A stretch of 22,267 bases of DNA, taken from assembly GCA_043734785.1 (NCBI GenBank), contig JAYTEX010000239.1, forward strand, positions 1-22,267, in the 5' to 3' direction. The notes beneath the pieces were generated by a model. That model was not told the origin of the DNA. It worked only from the letters and a program-made list of their open reading frames with translations, and did not search any database. Positions within the stretch are counted from its first letter, which is position 1. Every line of letters begins with the position of its first letter. Below are positions 1-7,288 of this stretch, piece by piece. The translations under genes and the position numbers were made by a program. The DNA is from CAIKBL01 sp043734785 (GTDB lineage: Bacteria > Pseudomonadota > Gammaproteobacteria > Ga0077536).

Positions 1-159
1 CCGGGCTCTTGATTGTTTCGCTGCACGCGCCAAGCAGGGGCGTCGCGATGGAGATGGTGCTTATCAGCATCGGCAAAGACGCTAGCGCCGGTCCAGATAG
101 CAGGTTAGGCGAAATATCGTGTCGAATAACCAGGCACCCGAGGTGCGGGAGAAAACTGC

Positions 160-1335
160 GTGGGACGATTGCTGAAATTCCTGTGCCTGTGCGCGGTGCT
201 CGCGCTGGGCGTCGAAACGTACGGGCGCTACGTGCTGAAACTGACTCCAGGACTTAAGGAGAATCGAGTCGCGGCGGTCCAAGCCAAGTTGGTCGAGTAC
301 AACCCTCGCACCGGCATGAGCTACCGCGTTAATGTCGATCAGCTAATCGACGCCCCCAGCGGGGATTTTTCGATCCTCTACAAGACCAATGAAATCGGCC
401 TGCGCGATCGCCCCATGGGCACGCATCTGCGCCAGGAACTCAAGTTGCTGGTGTTCGGCGATGAATTCGCGGAAGGATGGGGCGTCGATATCGATCAAAC
501 GTTCGTGGTCCAGGCGCAGAACCTGGTTAACACCAAAACCGCACTCAAACCGCCGGTGCGGCTCGTTATCGCCGGCAAATCGAGCTACGGCGCGGCCCAG
601 AACTACCTGGCCTGCGCAGCGCTGATTGAAACACTGCAACCGAAGGCGATCGTATTTCTCTACTCTTCGCTGATGCCCCATGCCGATGCGCTGTTCCTGC
701 GCGACGCCGAGGTTGTTGATGGCCTCGCCGTCGGCATGCAAGCCGGTGCCGCGCAGACCGCGCGAGTGCCACACCTGGAGGATTATCCATCGGCGCCGCC
801 CCGCTGGATCGCGATTCTTGCAACTCAGAGTGTCGGCGCACGAATGTTGGCCGAGTGGTTGGCGCAGCGCGCGGCGCGCCAAAAACTGACGCTGGGCGAT
901 CCGCTCACTGATCGGCTGGCTGGGATCCGCAGTGAGGGAGTCGACTTGCAAGCCGTACATGCGCCTTCGCTGCGACATGTCCGAGCGCTCGCGACCCTCG
1001 CCACCAGCAAAGGGATCCCTTTCGTGCTGGTACATATGCCGCTGCCGCCGCAGGTCACTGCGGAGGCCTGGGCAGTAGGTCGGCGATTCTTTGACGCGCC
1101 CCCCGGATTGCTGCCGAGCGATGACGTGGCGGTCGTTGATGCCTTCTGCAACGAGGCCAAACTGCGCTGCGTGAGTTTGCATCGCGTGCTGCAGGAAGCC
1201 GCGAGCAAAGTGCGGAGCACGCGCTTGTTCTATCCCGCTGAACTGGCCATGACCAGCGATGGCGCCGCAGTGGTCGGTCGCTGGTTCGCCGACGAAATTT
1301 ATCGCTGGCTGGGCGAACTCGGCTTTCGCAGTTAA
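160..1335 (+). CDS. SGNH/GDSL-hydrolase-like membrane-anchored protein, apparently catalytically dead
   Basis: 391 residues. A hydrophobic stretch at about residues 5-18 suggests an uncleaved anchor, so the rest is probably periplasmic. The fold signature is that of SGNH hydrolases found with polysaccharide or lipid O-acylation genes: N-P-R-T-G-M near 48-53, T-N-E-I-G-L-R near 76-82, then a strand running into G-D-E-F-A-E-G-W-G-V at 100-109. In active members this last block reads G-D-S, with Ser as nucleophile; here residue 102 is Glu (codon GAA). The C-terminal block that normally carries D-x-x-H reads Y-P-A-E-L-A-M-T-S-D-G near 358-368, with no suitable His. I infer a non-hydrolytic, perhaps binding, role. 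The GTG start is chosen because G-G-G-A-G-A lies just upstream, next to a small GCACC/GGTGC hairpin at 134-146. It is followed by a long gap before the next gene on the same strand. Confidence 0.72.
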   Translation: MGRLLKFLCLCAVLALGVETYGRYVLKLTPGLKENRVAAVQAKLVEYNPRTGMSYRVNVDQLIDAPSGDFSILYKTNEIGLRDRPMGTHLRQELKLLVFGDEFAEGWGVDIDQTFVVQAQNLVNTKTALKPPVRLVIAGKSSYGAAQNYLACAALIETLQPKAIVFLYSSLMPHADALFLRDAEVVDGLAVGMQAGAAQTARVPHLEDYPSAPPRWIAILATQSVGARMLAEWLAQRAARQKLTLGDPLTDRLAGIRSEGVDLQAVHAPSLRHVRALATLATSKGIPFVLVHMPLPPQVTAEAWAVGRRFFDAPPGLLPSDDVAVVDAFCNEAKLRCVSLHRVLQEAASKVRSTRLFYPAELAMTSDGAAVVGRWFADEIYRWLGELGFRS

Positions 1336-1715
1336 GGCGCAGCGCCCATCGCGTTTCAAGATGCGGGTGCTAGGGGTTGCGTTTCGCAGGTCTTCGAAGG
1401 GCCTTTGTAGGAAACAAGAACCGGGTGTTGAATTTCGTGCCAGACAATTCCCGGATTTTCACGTTTGTAGGCGTTACCCGGGCTTCTGCCCGGACCTGCA
1501 ACTCGATAGAATCCATTGCTATATCGTCCATGCGTTAAGAATTCCAGGCGGCGTACTTGGAATCCTCAGCGCCAGCGGACGAGATTCAGCGTAGCGGACC
1601 TCCGTAATTCCCTGCATTGATTCCGTCCGCGATGGTGCGATTGCGGTCTGTCCGCCAACGCGCCGCGCCTGCAGCGCCAACCACGAACAAAACGTCTAAT
1701 TGAGGTTAACGTGCA
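1336..1715. other. 380-base intergenic region without a supported gene
   Basis: Neither strand has an ORF with a convincing start and ribosome site. The region holds a short hairpin, CCGGGC-TTCT-GCCCGG, at 1478-1493 without a T tract. A weak extended -10 candidate, TGC-TATATC, lies at 1517-1525 with no good -35 box. The ribosome site of the downstream transporter (TGAGGT) is at 1701-1706. The likely content is the 3' end of the first gene's transcript and the promoter and leader of the transporter gene. Confidence 0.5.
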
Positions 1716-4148
1716 ATGAATTTTCGTCTCGCGAAATGGATCATGGACCACCGCGCCAGCGTGGGCATCGCATTCATTCTAATCACCCTGGCCTTCATGA
1801 TCGGCATTCCAAAAGTTCAAATTCGTACTATTTTTAAGGATTTGCTCCCTACCAATGATCCTTTTGTGAAGGTCTATTTTGATCATCCCAACTTTGGCAA
1901 CCCCTTGCTTATTTCGATCATGGTCAAGCGCAAGGATGGGGATATTTACAACGCCGAGACGCTGGATAAAGTTTGGAAGATGACGCGCAATCTTGACCTT
2001 GCGCCGTATGTCAACCACGACACCCTAATCTCCATCGCGACCGAGAAACTGCGCTACGCGGAGGCCACACCCGACGGGGTCGATCTGCAAGCCTTGATGG
2101 ACAACCATGCGCCACGCACGGCAAAAGAACTGACGGAATTCCGCAAGCGGGTGTCGATGTCGCCGAATGCGCGCACGTTTTATATCTCCCCGGATGAATC
2201 GGCGACCTTGATCAATATCGCTTTTCTTGATTCCGTGGATTACGGGGAGGCGTTCAAATACGTACAAAACCTCGTCGAGAACGCACGCGACGCACACCAC
2301 GATGTCCATGTCGCGGGTCAACCCACGCTCACCGGCTGGGTCTACAAACTGCAGAAGCAGACCTACAGCATCTTTGGTGTCACCGTTGCCGCGCTGATGG
2401 TGTTGCTGGTGTTTTATATGCGCAACATTGCGGGCGTGACGACCCCCATCATCTGCGCCTTGGTTGCTGCGCTGTGGGGTTTCGGTTTTATCGGCTGGCT
2501 AGGGCGACCGATCGAGCCGTTGCTCATGATCGTGCCGTTGTTGCTCGTCGCGCGATCCTTTTCGCACTGTGTGCAGTACACCGAACGCTACTATGAAATT
2601 CTCCATGTATTAAAGAATCGGCGCAAAGCCGCCGAAGTCACCATGGCCATCATGATGGCGCCCTCGGTTCTCGGCATTATGACCGATGTCTTTGGCATCA
2701 TTTTCATTGCCGTGGCGCCGATCAAAACCATGGTCAACCACGCGATATTTTGCGGCTTTTGGGCCTTGTGGATCATCCCGACCGGCGTGTTTCTGATCTC
2801 CATCCTGCTGTCCTATCTGCCAGCGCCAAGAAACCTTGAAGAGATCGTGGGCGGCAAAGACAAAGAGGCCGGGATCCATTTGCTCGAAGAAAAAGCGCTG
2901 GCCTGGGTGGCCAGAATCGCGGTCGGCAAACCGGCCCGAATCACTCTGCTGATCACCGTGCTGGTAGGCATTGCCTCGGTCTACGTGAATTCGTTGATCA
3001 AAATCGGCAATCCTGTCGAAGGCAGCAATCTTTTGTGGTATGACTCTGAGTTCAACACTGCGGTACGCGCCATCAACGCGCACTTCCCGGGCATGAATAC
3101 GCTCGAGATTGTGCTTGAAGCGAAGGAACGCAAGACCGATCACCGGGTTGCGCGCACGCCGAAAGCAGTCGAGGTCTCGACTAAAATTCAGCGCATGATG
3201 GAAGCGGACGCCACGATAACGCCGCGCGCAACCTTGTCATTTACCGATTACATGCAAGAGGTTTATCGCTTGTTCTCAGGCGGTAATCCCAAATGGCTGA
3301 CGCTCGACCCCACCGATCGAGCCGTTGCCACTGCAGGCTTTGCGGCGACTTTCGGCACCAGTCCGATGAACTTCGCGACGATTTCGGACTTCGAGTTCCA
3401 GAATTCAACCGTCTCGGTGTGGTTCAAGGACAACAAGCAGGAAACAGTCGATGCGGCGCTCGCCAGCGCGCGGCGCGCGGTCGATGTGGTAGGCGAAGAC
3501 CACCCCGATTTTCGCGTGCGTTTGGGTTCGGGCGTGATCGCCTTGCAACAAGCGATGAACAACGTGGTCCACGACTACCATTGGTTCATCCTCGGGCTCG
3601 TGAACCTAGCGGTGATGGTGATCGCGGCATATGCCTATAAGTCGGTCGTGGCGGCCTTAATCCTGCTGATACCGGTGAATCTCTCCAACTTCATGCTCGG
3701 CGCCTCGATGTATATGCTGGGTATCGGCTTCGACATCAATGCGACGATTGTCGCGGTCATGGGGGTCGGGGTCGGGATTGACTATGGCATCTATCTGCTG
3801 AGCCGCATCTGCGAGGAATATACCGCTCGCAATCATGATTTGAAGGCCGCGATCCATGCGTCGCTGACCACCACCGGCAAAGCTATTCTGTTCACGGCGA
3901 CCATCATGCTGATCGGGATCGTGCCGTGGTATTTCTTGTCGGATCTCAAATTCATGGCCGACATGGGCTTGCTGCTGGTGGCGATCATGCTCATCAACAT
4001 GGTGTTGTCGCTGGTCGTATTGCCGCTCATCGTGTGGTTCATCAAGCCGAAGTTCCTCGACCGCGATGACTTGATGGTGGGCGAGAACGTCGATCTCACG
4101 CAGTTTGGGATCGGCGCCGAAGAGTTTAAGTTAGCCCCCGGAAAGTAA
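1716..4148 (+). CDS. MMPL/RND-superfamily transporter (COG1033-like exporter)
   Basis: 810 residues, an inner-membrane proton-driven exporter of the RND superfamily, MMPL type. It has two repeats. TM1 is at about 14-31, followed by a large periplasmic loop (35-215) and TM2-6 at about 218-367. TM7 is at about 407-425, followed by a second loop (430-620) and TM8-12 at about 625-785. The TM10 motif G-V-G-I-D-Y-G-I-Y-L-L-S-R carries D689-Y690, matching the proton-relay Asp-Tyr of MmpL3-like proteins. The matching spot in repeat one reads V-A-R-S-F-S-H and lacks the pair, as I recall for this RND subgroup. The start is ATG with TGAGGT ten bases upstream. The substrate is unknown; hydrophobic molecules such as lipids or hopanoids are family precedents only. 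It may or may not be co-transcribed with the SGNH-like gene across 380 bases. Transcription ends at an inverted repeat. Confidence 0.9.
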   Translation: MNFRLAKWIMDHRASVGIAFILITLAFMIGIPKVQIRTIFKDLLPTNDPFVKVYFDHPNFGNPLLISIMVKRKDGDIYNAETLDKVWKMTRNLDLAPYVNHDTLISIATEKLRYAEATPDGVDLQALMDNHAPRTAKELTEFRKRVSMSPNARTFYISPDESATLINIAFLDSVDYGEAFKYVQNLVENARDAHHDVHVAGQPTLTGWVYKLQKQTYSIFGVTVAALMVLLVFYMRNIAGVTTPIICALVAALWGFGFIGWLGRPIEPLLMIVPLLLVARSFSHCVQYTERYYEILHVLKNRRKAAEVTMAIMMAPSVLGIMTDVFGIIFIAVAPIKTMVNHAIFCGFWALWIIPTGVFLISILLSYLPAPRNLEEIVGGKDKEAGIHLLEEKALAWVARIAVGKPARITLLITVLVGIASVYVNSLIKIGNPVEGSNLLWYDSEFNTAVRAINAHFPGMNTLEIVLEAKERKTDHRVARTPKAVEVSTKIQRMMEADATITPRATLSFTDYMQEVYRLFSGGNPKWLTLDPTDRAVATAGFAATFGTSPMNFATISDFEFQNSTVSVWFKDNKQETVDAALASARRAVDVVGEDHPDFRVRLGSGVIALQQAMNNVVHDYHWFILGLVNLAVMVIAAYAYKSVVAALILLIPVNLSNFMLGASMYMLGIGFDINATIVAVMGVGVGIDYGIYLLSRICEEYTARNHDLKAAIHASLTTTGKAILFTATIMLIGIVPWYFLSDLKFMADMGLLLVAIMLINMVLSLVVLPLIVWFIKPKFLDRDDLMVGENVDLTQFGIGAEEFKLAPGK

Positions 4149-4166
4149 GTTCAAGCATTGCGCCTA

Positions 4167-4212
4167 AAGGTGCTCCTACGCGGGTCTTGTGATGACCGGG
4201 TAGGAGCGCCTT
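4167..4212. repeat. GTAGGAGC-type inverted repeat (REP-like) at a convergent junction
   Basis: The left arm AAGGTGCTCCTAC (4167-4179) pairs with the right arm GTAGGAGCGCCTT (4200-4212). The stem is 13 bp with one G-T wobble, and a smaller GGTC/GACC stem (4183-4186 with 4194-4197) lies inside. The right arm continues as GCCTTCAGCCCC, resembling the GTAGGAGCGGCTTCAGCC repeats scattered between genes in many gammaproteobacteria. A further CCCC-ATAAA-GGGG hairpin follows at 4216-4228. The element sits in the 97 bases between the ends of the MMPL gene (+) and the glutaredoxin gene (-), so it could terminate transcription from both sides, although no long T tract is present. Confidence 0.72.
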
Positions 4213-4245
4213 CAGCCCCATAAAGGGGACGCAAGCACCCTAATT

Positions 4246-4653
4246 TCACGGCGCCACGCGGGGCACCAGCTGGTTGTTCCGCACGGCCTGCAGCACGGCT
4301 TCGCGATCGAAGCCCAGCAGCGTGTTATCGCCGATAAGAATAACCGGGACGCCACGCACACCGAGCGCTTGATGACGGGCGGCGCCGATCGGTGATTTTT
4401 CAATATCGTACTCGCAGTAATCGATATCGCGATCGACGAACAGCTTGCGCGCCTGCGCGCAATAACCGCACCAGCTCGCCGAGAGCATGACCACGGTGTT
4501 GGCCGTCACTTGTTTATCCTTATCGCACAACACAGGTTTAACATGACCACCTCCCGCGAACTTGGTGATCCCCACGAAGCCGACGATGAGCAGTAGCATG
4601 GTCCATCCCGCGCGACGTGAGCGGGGTGTTGCGGTGGTGTTTATCAGATTCAC
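4246..4653 (-). CDS. Membrane-anchored glutaredoxin-family protein
   Basis: 135 residues from the chosen start. One membrane segment at about 18-32 anchors a thioredoxin-fold domain. The domain has the redox motif W-C-G-Y-C (C62, C65), followed by D-I-D-Y-C-E-Y-D-I and the cis-proline strand G-V-R-G-V-P-V-I-L-I-G (P103). Extra cysteines are at 43 and 80. The likely role is thiol-disulfide exchange at the membrane, with the partner unknown; by sequence it is closer to GrxC-like than to DsbA-like proteins. The GTG start (4653-4651) overlaps the TGA of the upstream alkyltransferase-like gene as GTGA, and GAGG lies about seven bases upstream. A longer reading from GTG at 4674 would add seven residues inside the upstream gene and is less likely. 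It is the last gene of a three-gene run. Confidence 0.85.
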   Translation of the reverse strand: MNLINTTATPRSRRAGWTMLLLIVGFVGITKFAGGGHVKPVLCDKDKQVTANTVVMLSASWCGYCAQARKLFVDRDIDYCEYDIEKSPIGAARHQALGVRGVPVILIGDNTLLGFDREAVLQAVRNNQLVPRVAP

Positions 4654-4979
4654 TTGTGCGCCTCGGGTCGCCACGCGTAACGCTCAAGTTCGATGACGCC
4701 GCCCAAACCGAACTCGATACCCTCCGCTTCCAGCAGGATCCGTTGGTAATCGGGGCGATCCGGATCACCACGCGGGCTAATTTTGCCGGCGACGTTCACC
4801 ACGCGGTGCCAGGGAATGGAGGTCTCGTCAGTCAAGGCGGCGAGCGCATAACCGACCTGGCGCGCGGCGCTGCGGCCAATTAAACCGGCCAAGGACGCGA
4901 TTTGGCCGTAGGTGACGACGCTACCCTCCGGGACCTGTGCGACGGCACGCCACACGCGCTGATTGCGATTATCGAGCAC
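4650..4979 (-). CDS. Alkyltransferase-like protein (ATL), MGMT-fold DNA base-flipping protein
   Basis: 109 residues, matching the DNA-binding domain of O6-alkylguanine DNA alkyltransferase along its whole length: V-T-Y-G-Q-I-A (22-28), a helix-turn-helix containing S-A-A-R-Q-V-G (37-43), then I-P-W-H-R-V-V-N (55-62). In active methyltransferases the motif is P-C-H-R; here the acceptor Cys is Trp57, the hallmark of the ATL (Atl1/YbaZ) group. These proteins bind O6-alkylguanine and flag it for nucleotide excision repair instead of repairing it themselves. The GTG start at 4979 lies nine bases after the pcaD-like stop. The ribosome site is weak, so coupling to the upstream gene is plausible. The link between DNA repair and its neighbours is not obvious. 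Confidence 0.9.
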   Translation of the reverse strand: MLDNRNQRVWRAVAQVPEGSVVTYGQIASLAGLIGRSAARQVGYALAALTDETSIPWHRVVNVAGKISPRGDPDRPDYQRILLEAEGIEFGLGGVIELERYAWRPEAHK

Positions 4980-4988
4980 CTGAGGTTT

Positions 4989-5780
4989 TCAACGATGACG
5001 CGCCAGAAACTCGAGTAACCCCGTGTTGAATTGCTGCGGCATCTCGACATTAAAAAAGTGTTGCGACTCCGGGATGATCAATAACTCAGCGCCGGGAATA
5101 CGCGAGTACATAAGCCGCGCCGACTCGACGGTGGTGCCAGGATCTAGCGCGCCGACCATCACCAAGGTGGGGGTGCGTATGCCACGAATAGTTTCTCGTT
5201 GGTCCATGTCGCGGATCGCGGCCGCGCAGGCAACGTAACCCGCCGGCGGGGTCGCCAGAATTCCTGCGTTGACCAGGGCCACTTCAGACCGTAAGCGTTG
5301 CTGGCTCTGCGCAGTAAACCACCGCGCTAACGTTCCCCCAGCCACCGCTGCCATGCCTGCGTCCTGCGCCAGTTTGATGCGTCCCGCCCATAACTCGGGC
5401 GGTCCCATGTAGGCGGCCGTCGCACACAAAGTGAGCGAATGGAGACGTTGACCATGCTGGGTGGCCAACTTCTGTCCCGTCATACCCCCCATCGAAAGTC
5501 CGCAGAAGTGCACCTTCTCGAGTTCGAGCGCATCCATCAGCCCCAAGGCATCGGCGGCCAGCATTTCTATGGTGTAGGGGCCAGGGGGAACACTCGATCG
5601 TCCATGCCCACGCGCGTCATAGCGCAGCACGCGAAAGCCGGCGGCGAGCAGGGCGGGCACCTGCGGCGCCCACATCGAGAGGTTAGAGGCGAGCGAGTTC
5701 GAGAGCATGACGACCGGGGCGTCGACTTTGCCATCGAAGCGGTAAGTTAATTGAGCGCCATTGACGGACAGTGCATTCAT
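4989..5780 (-). CDS. pcaD: 3-oxoadipate enol-lactonase-like alpha/beta hydrolase
   Basis: 263 residues, a single-domain alpha/beta hydrolase. The oxyanion region is V-V-M-L-S-N-S-L (23-30). D-A-R-G-H-G-R-S follows (55-62), then the nucleophile elbow G-L-S-M-G-G (Ser96), the acid in G-A-L-D-P (Asp213) and the base in E-S-Q-H-F (His241). Overall it resembles PcaD of Pseudomonas, which opens 3-oxoadipate enol-lactone in protocatechuate and catechol breakdown. No other pca or cat gene is present here, so the substrate is inferred from similarity only and may differ. The start is ATG with GGAG six bases upstream. That site lies inside a GTAGGAGC motif at 5786-5793, shared with the repeat at 4167-4212. 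It is the first gene of a run with ATL and glutaredoxin. Confidence 0.78.
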   Translation of the reverse strand: MNALSVNGAQLTYRFDGKVDAPVVMLSNSLASNLSMWAPQVPALLAAGFRVLRYDARGHGRSSVPPGPYTIEMLAADALGLMDALELEKVHFCGLSMGGMTGQKLATQHGQRLHSLTLCATAAYMGPPELWAGRIKLAQDAGMAAVAGGTLARWFTAQSQQRLRSEVALVNAGILATPPAGYVACAAAIRDMDQRETIRGIRTPTLVMVGALDPGTTVESARLMYSRIPGAELLIIPESQHFFNVEMPQQFNTGLLEFLARHR

Positions 5781-5785
5781 GGGAG

Positions 5786-5793
5786 GCTCCTAC
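5786..5793 (-). repeat. Solo GTAGGAGC core overlapping the pcaD-like ribosome site
   Basis: On the minus strand the sequence upstream of the ATG at 5780 contains CGCGTAGGAGC. It shares 11 bases (GCTCCTACGCG on the plus strand) with the left arm of the inverted repeat at 4172-4182. The GGAG of this core is also the best Shine-Dalgarno match for the gene. It could be a half-repeat recruited as a ribosome site, or chance. Confidence 0.4.
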
Positions 5794-5817
5794 GCGCGAA
5801 GGGCTGCTCGGATACTT

Positions 5818-5837
5818 GGCGTCGCGACATAGACGCC
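5818..5837. other. Small hairpin between mscL and the pcaD-like gene
   Basis: GGCGTC (5818-5823) and GACGCC (5832-5837) form a 6-bp stem with an 8-base loop. It lies 31-50 bases downstream of the mscL stop. No T tract follows, so it is at best a weak terminator or 3'-end structure for mscL. Confidence 0.3.
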
Positions 5838-5867
5838 GCCAGAATCGGCTTCGCCACGTGACTGCGA

Positions 5868-6257
5868 CTATTTCTTCAGAAGATCGCGGATCTCGGTTAA
5901 CAGAACTTCCTGGGCTGGGGGCGGCGGCGGGGTGGCAGCTGCCTTTTTTTTCATGGAATTCAGCACCTTGACCAGCATAAAGATGGCGAACGCGACGATC
6001 AGAAAATCGAAGCAAGTCTGCAGAAACGAACCGTAATTCACGGTCACCGCTGGGATGTCCCCCACGCCTTCCTTCAAGACCGCTTTTAGATCCGTGAAAT
6101 TGACACCCCCTGTCATCAACCCAATTGGCGGCATGATCACATCCGCCACCACTGATGACACGATCTTGGAGAATGCGGCGCCGATGACCACACCGACCGC
6201 GAGGTCGACAACATTGCCGCGCATCGCAAATTCTTTGAATTCCTGGATCATTCCCAT
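5868..6257 (-). CDS. mscL: Large-conductance mechanosensitive channel MscL
   Basis: 129 residues, close to the 136 of the E. coli protein. It forms a homopentameric inner-membrane pore that opens under membrane tension during hypo-osmotic shock. The N-terminal helix Q-E-F-K-E-F-A-M-R-G-N leads into TM1, D-L-A-V-G-V-V-I-G-A-A-F. The TM2 region F-D-F-L-I-V-A-F-A-I-F-M follows, then a charged and proline-rich linker and the C-terminal bundle helix L-L-T-E-I-R-D-L-L-K. The frame is open for 30 more codons upstream, but the start is placed at ATG 6257. AAGGA lies eight bases before it (6266-6270), and this gives the standard family N terminus. It is monocistronic by spacing, with 131 bases separating it from the nitrilase gene upstream. 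Confidence 0.97.
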   Translation of the reverse strand: MGMIQEFKEFAMRGNVVDLAVGVVIGAAFSKIVSSVVADVIMPPIGLMTGGVNFTDLKAVLKEGVGDIPAVTVNYGSFLQTCFDFLIVAFAIFMLVKVLNSMKKKAAATPPPPPAQEVLLTEIRDLLKK

Positions 6258-6388
6258 GGTTCCCATCCTTCCGTCATTATCGCTGGTGTGACTACTCGTC
6301 CTCCGCCACAACCCCGTGGTCTGCATGTCGGGCGCAGCATACCCCAAGCTGACGTCACCAATAATAGCTGAGCCGGGACCCGATAAAA

Positions 6389-7288
6389 CTAGCTTTCACC
6401 GCGCAGATGGAAGTGCTGACCAGGCCAGTCCCGAAAGTTAAAGACCTGGCCTTCCTGGCGGACCCGCGCGAGTTCCGCGAGCTTGAGATCGGCATACACC
6501 CATTGCGGCTTATTGAGTTCGCCTCGCGCCAGAATCCCATTGGCAGGGAAGCCTTGGTCGACCGGGGTATACACGCCGGCCGCACCCACGTTCTTATCCA
6601 TCGCCGCTGACCACGGGCATTCACCCACGGTGGCCGACTGGACCACATAACACTGATTCTCAAGCGCTCGCGCCTGGCAGCCAATACGTACACGGTGATA
6701 CCCCGCGAGGGTATCGGTACAGCTCGGCACCAACAGGATGTCCGCGCCCTGTTCGACCTGGTAGCGTGCGAACAACGGAAATTCGCTGTCGTAACAGACA
6801 TTGATTGCCACCTTGCCAAAATCGGTCGCGAACACCTTGATCCCGGCCCCTGCGGAGACTCCCCACTGCTCGGACTCAAAGCGGGTCATCTGCAATTTCT
6901 CCTGGAACTCGCAATAGCCGGTAGGCCAGAAAAAATAGGCGCGATTACAGTATCGATCATCATCGATCTGTACCGGGTAGCTACCGGCACAAATGTACAG
7001 TTGATGGGTTTGGGCGAGTGCGCGGAACAGCGCCAGAAAATCGGCCAGGCTACGCTGGAGTCTGGACAAGGACAACGGCAACGATCGGGCCACTGTCTCG
7101 CCAAAGATCGCGGCGAGCTCCAGGCTGAAATATTCCGGGAACACCAACAGTTGCGCTCCCTGACCTGCGGCTTCCGCCACCCAACGTTCTATTTTGGCGC
7201 GAAAGTCCGACCAATGGCCGAGCGCTTCAAGGGGATACTGCGCAGCGGCGACTCTTACCGAAACAAGCGCTACAGCGTCTTCAGCCAA
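6389..7288 (-). CDS. Carbon-nitrogen hydrolase (nitrilase superfamily)
   Basis: 299 residues. The Glu-Lys-Cys triad of the nitrilase superfamily is visible: E52 in F-P-E-Y-F, K131 in E-K-L-Q-M-T, and C165 in N-V-C-Y-D-S-E-F-P. The C-terminal half has the usual R-A-L-E-N-Q-C-Y-V-V strand. It is a cytoplasmic amidase or deaminated-metabolite hydrolase of unknown substrate. It resembles the C-terminal domain of bacterial proteins in which a GNAT acetyltransferase is fused in front of a nitrilase domain (YhcX type). The start is TTG, placed 19 bases inside the upstream GNAT gene and preceded at eight bases by a perfect AAGGAG. No ATG or GTG is available near the conserved V-R-V-A-A-A-Q-Y start of the domain. 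It is third in an operon with SnoaL-like and GNAT genes. Confidence 0.88.
   Translation of the reverse strand: MAEDAVALVSVRVAAAQYPLEALGHWSDFRAKIERWVAEAAGQGAQLLVFPEYFSLELAAIFGETVARSLPLSLSRLQRSLADFLALFRALAQTHQLYICAGSYPVQIDDDRYCNRAYFFWPTGYCEFQEKLQMTRFESEQWGVSAGAGIKVFATDFGKVAINVCYDSEFPLFARYQVEQGADILLVPSCTDTLAGYHRVRIGCQARALENQCYVVQSATVGECPWSAAMDKNVGAAGVYTPVDQGFPANGILARGELNKPQWVYADLKLAELARVRQEGQVFNFRDWPGQHFHLRGES

Noticed and set aside
1..159. Open frame from position 9 and short peptides before the first gene
   Set aside because: The frame overlaps the SGNH-like gene in another phase and has no domain. A C-terminal piece of an upstream gene is possible but cannot be identified from so little sequence.
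343..1359. 338-codon open frame on the minus strand across the SGNH-like gene
   Set aside because: Its product is rich in Arg, His and Gln with no recognisable domain, and it is antisense to a gene with family motifs. This is a shadow frame in GC-rich DNA.
6350..6357. TGACGTCA palindrome upstream of mscL
   Set aside because: An 8-bp palindrome is expected by chance, and no second copy or promoter context supports an operator.
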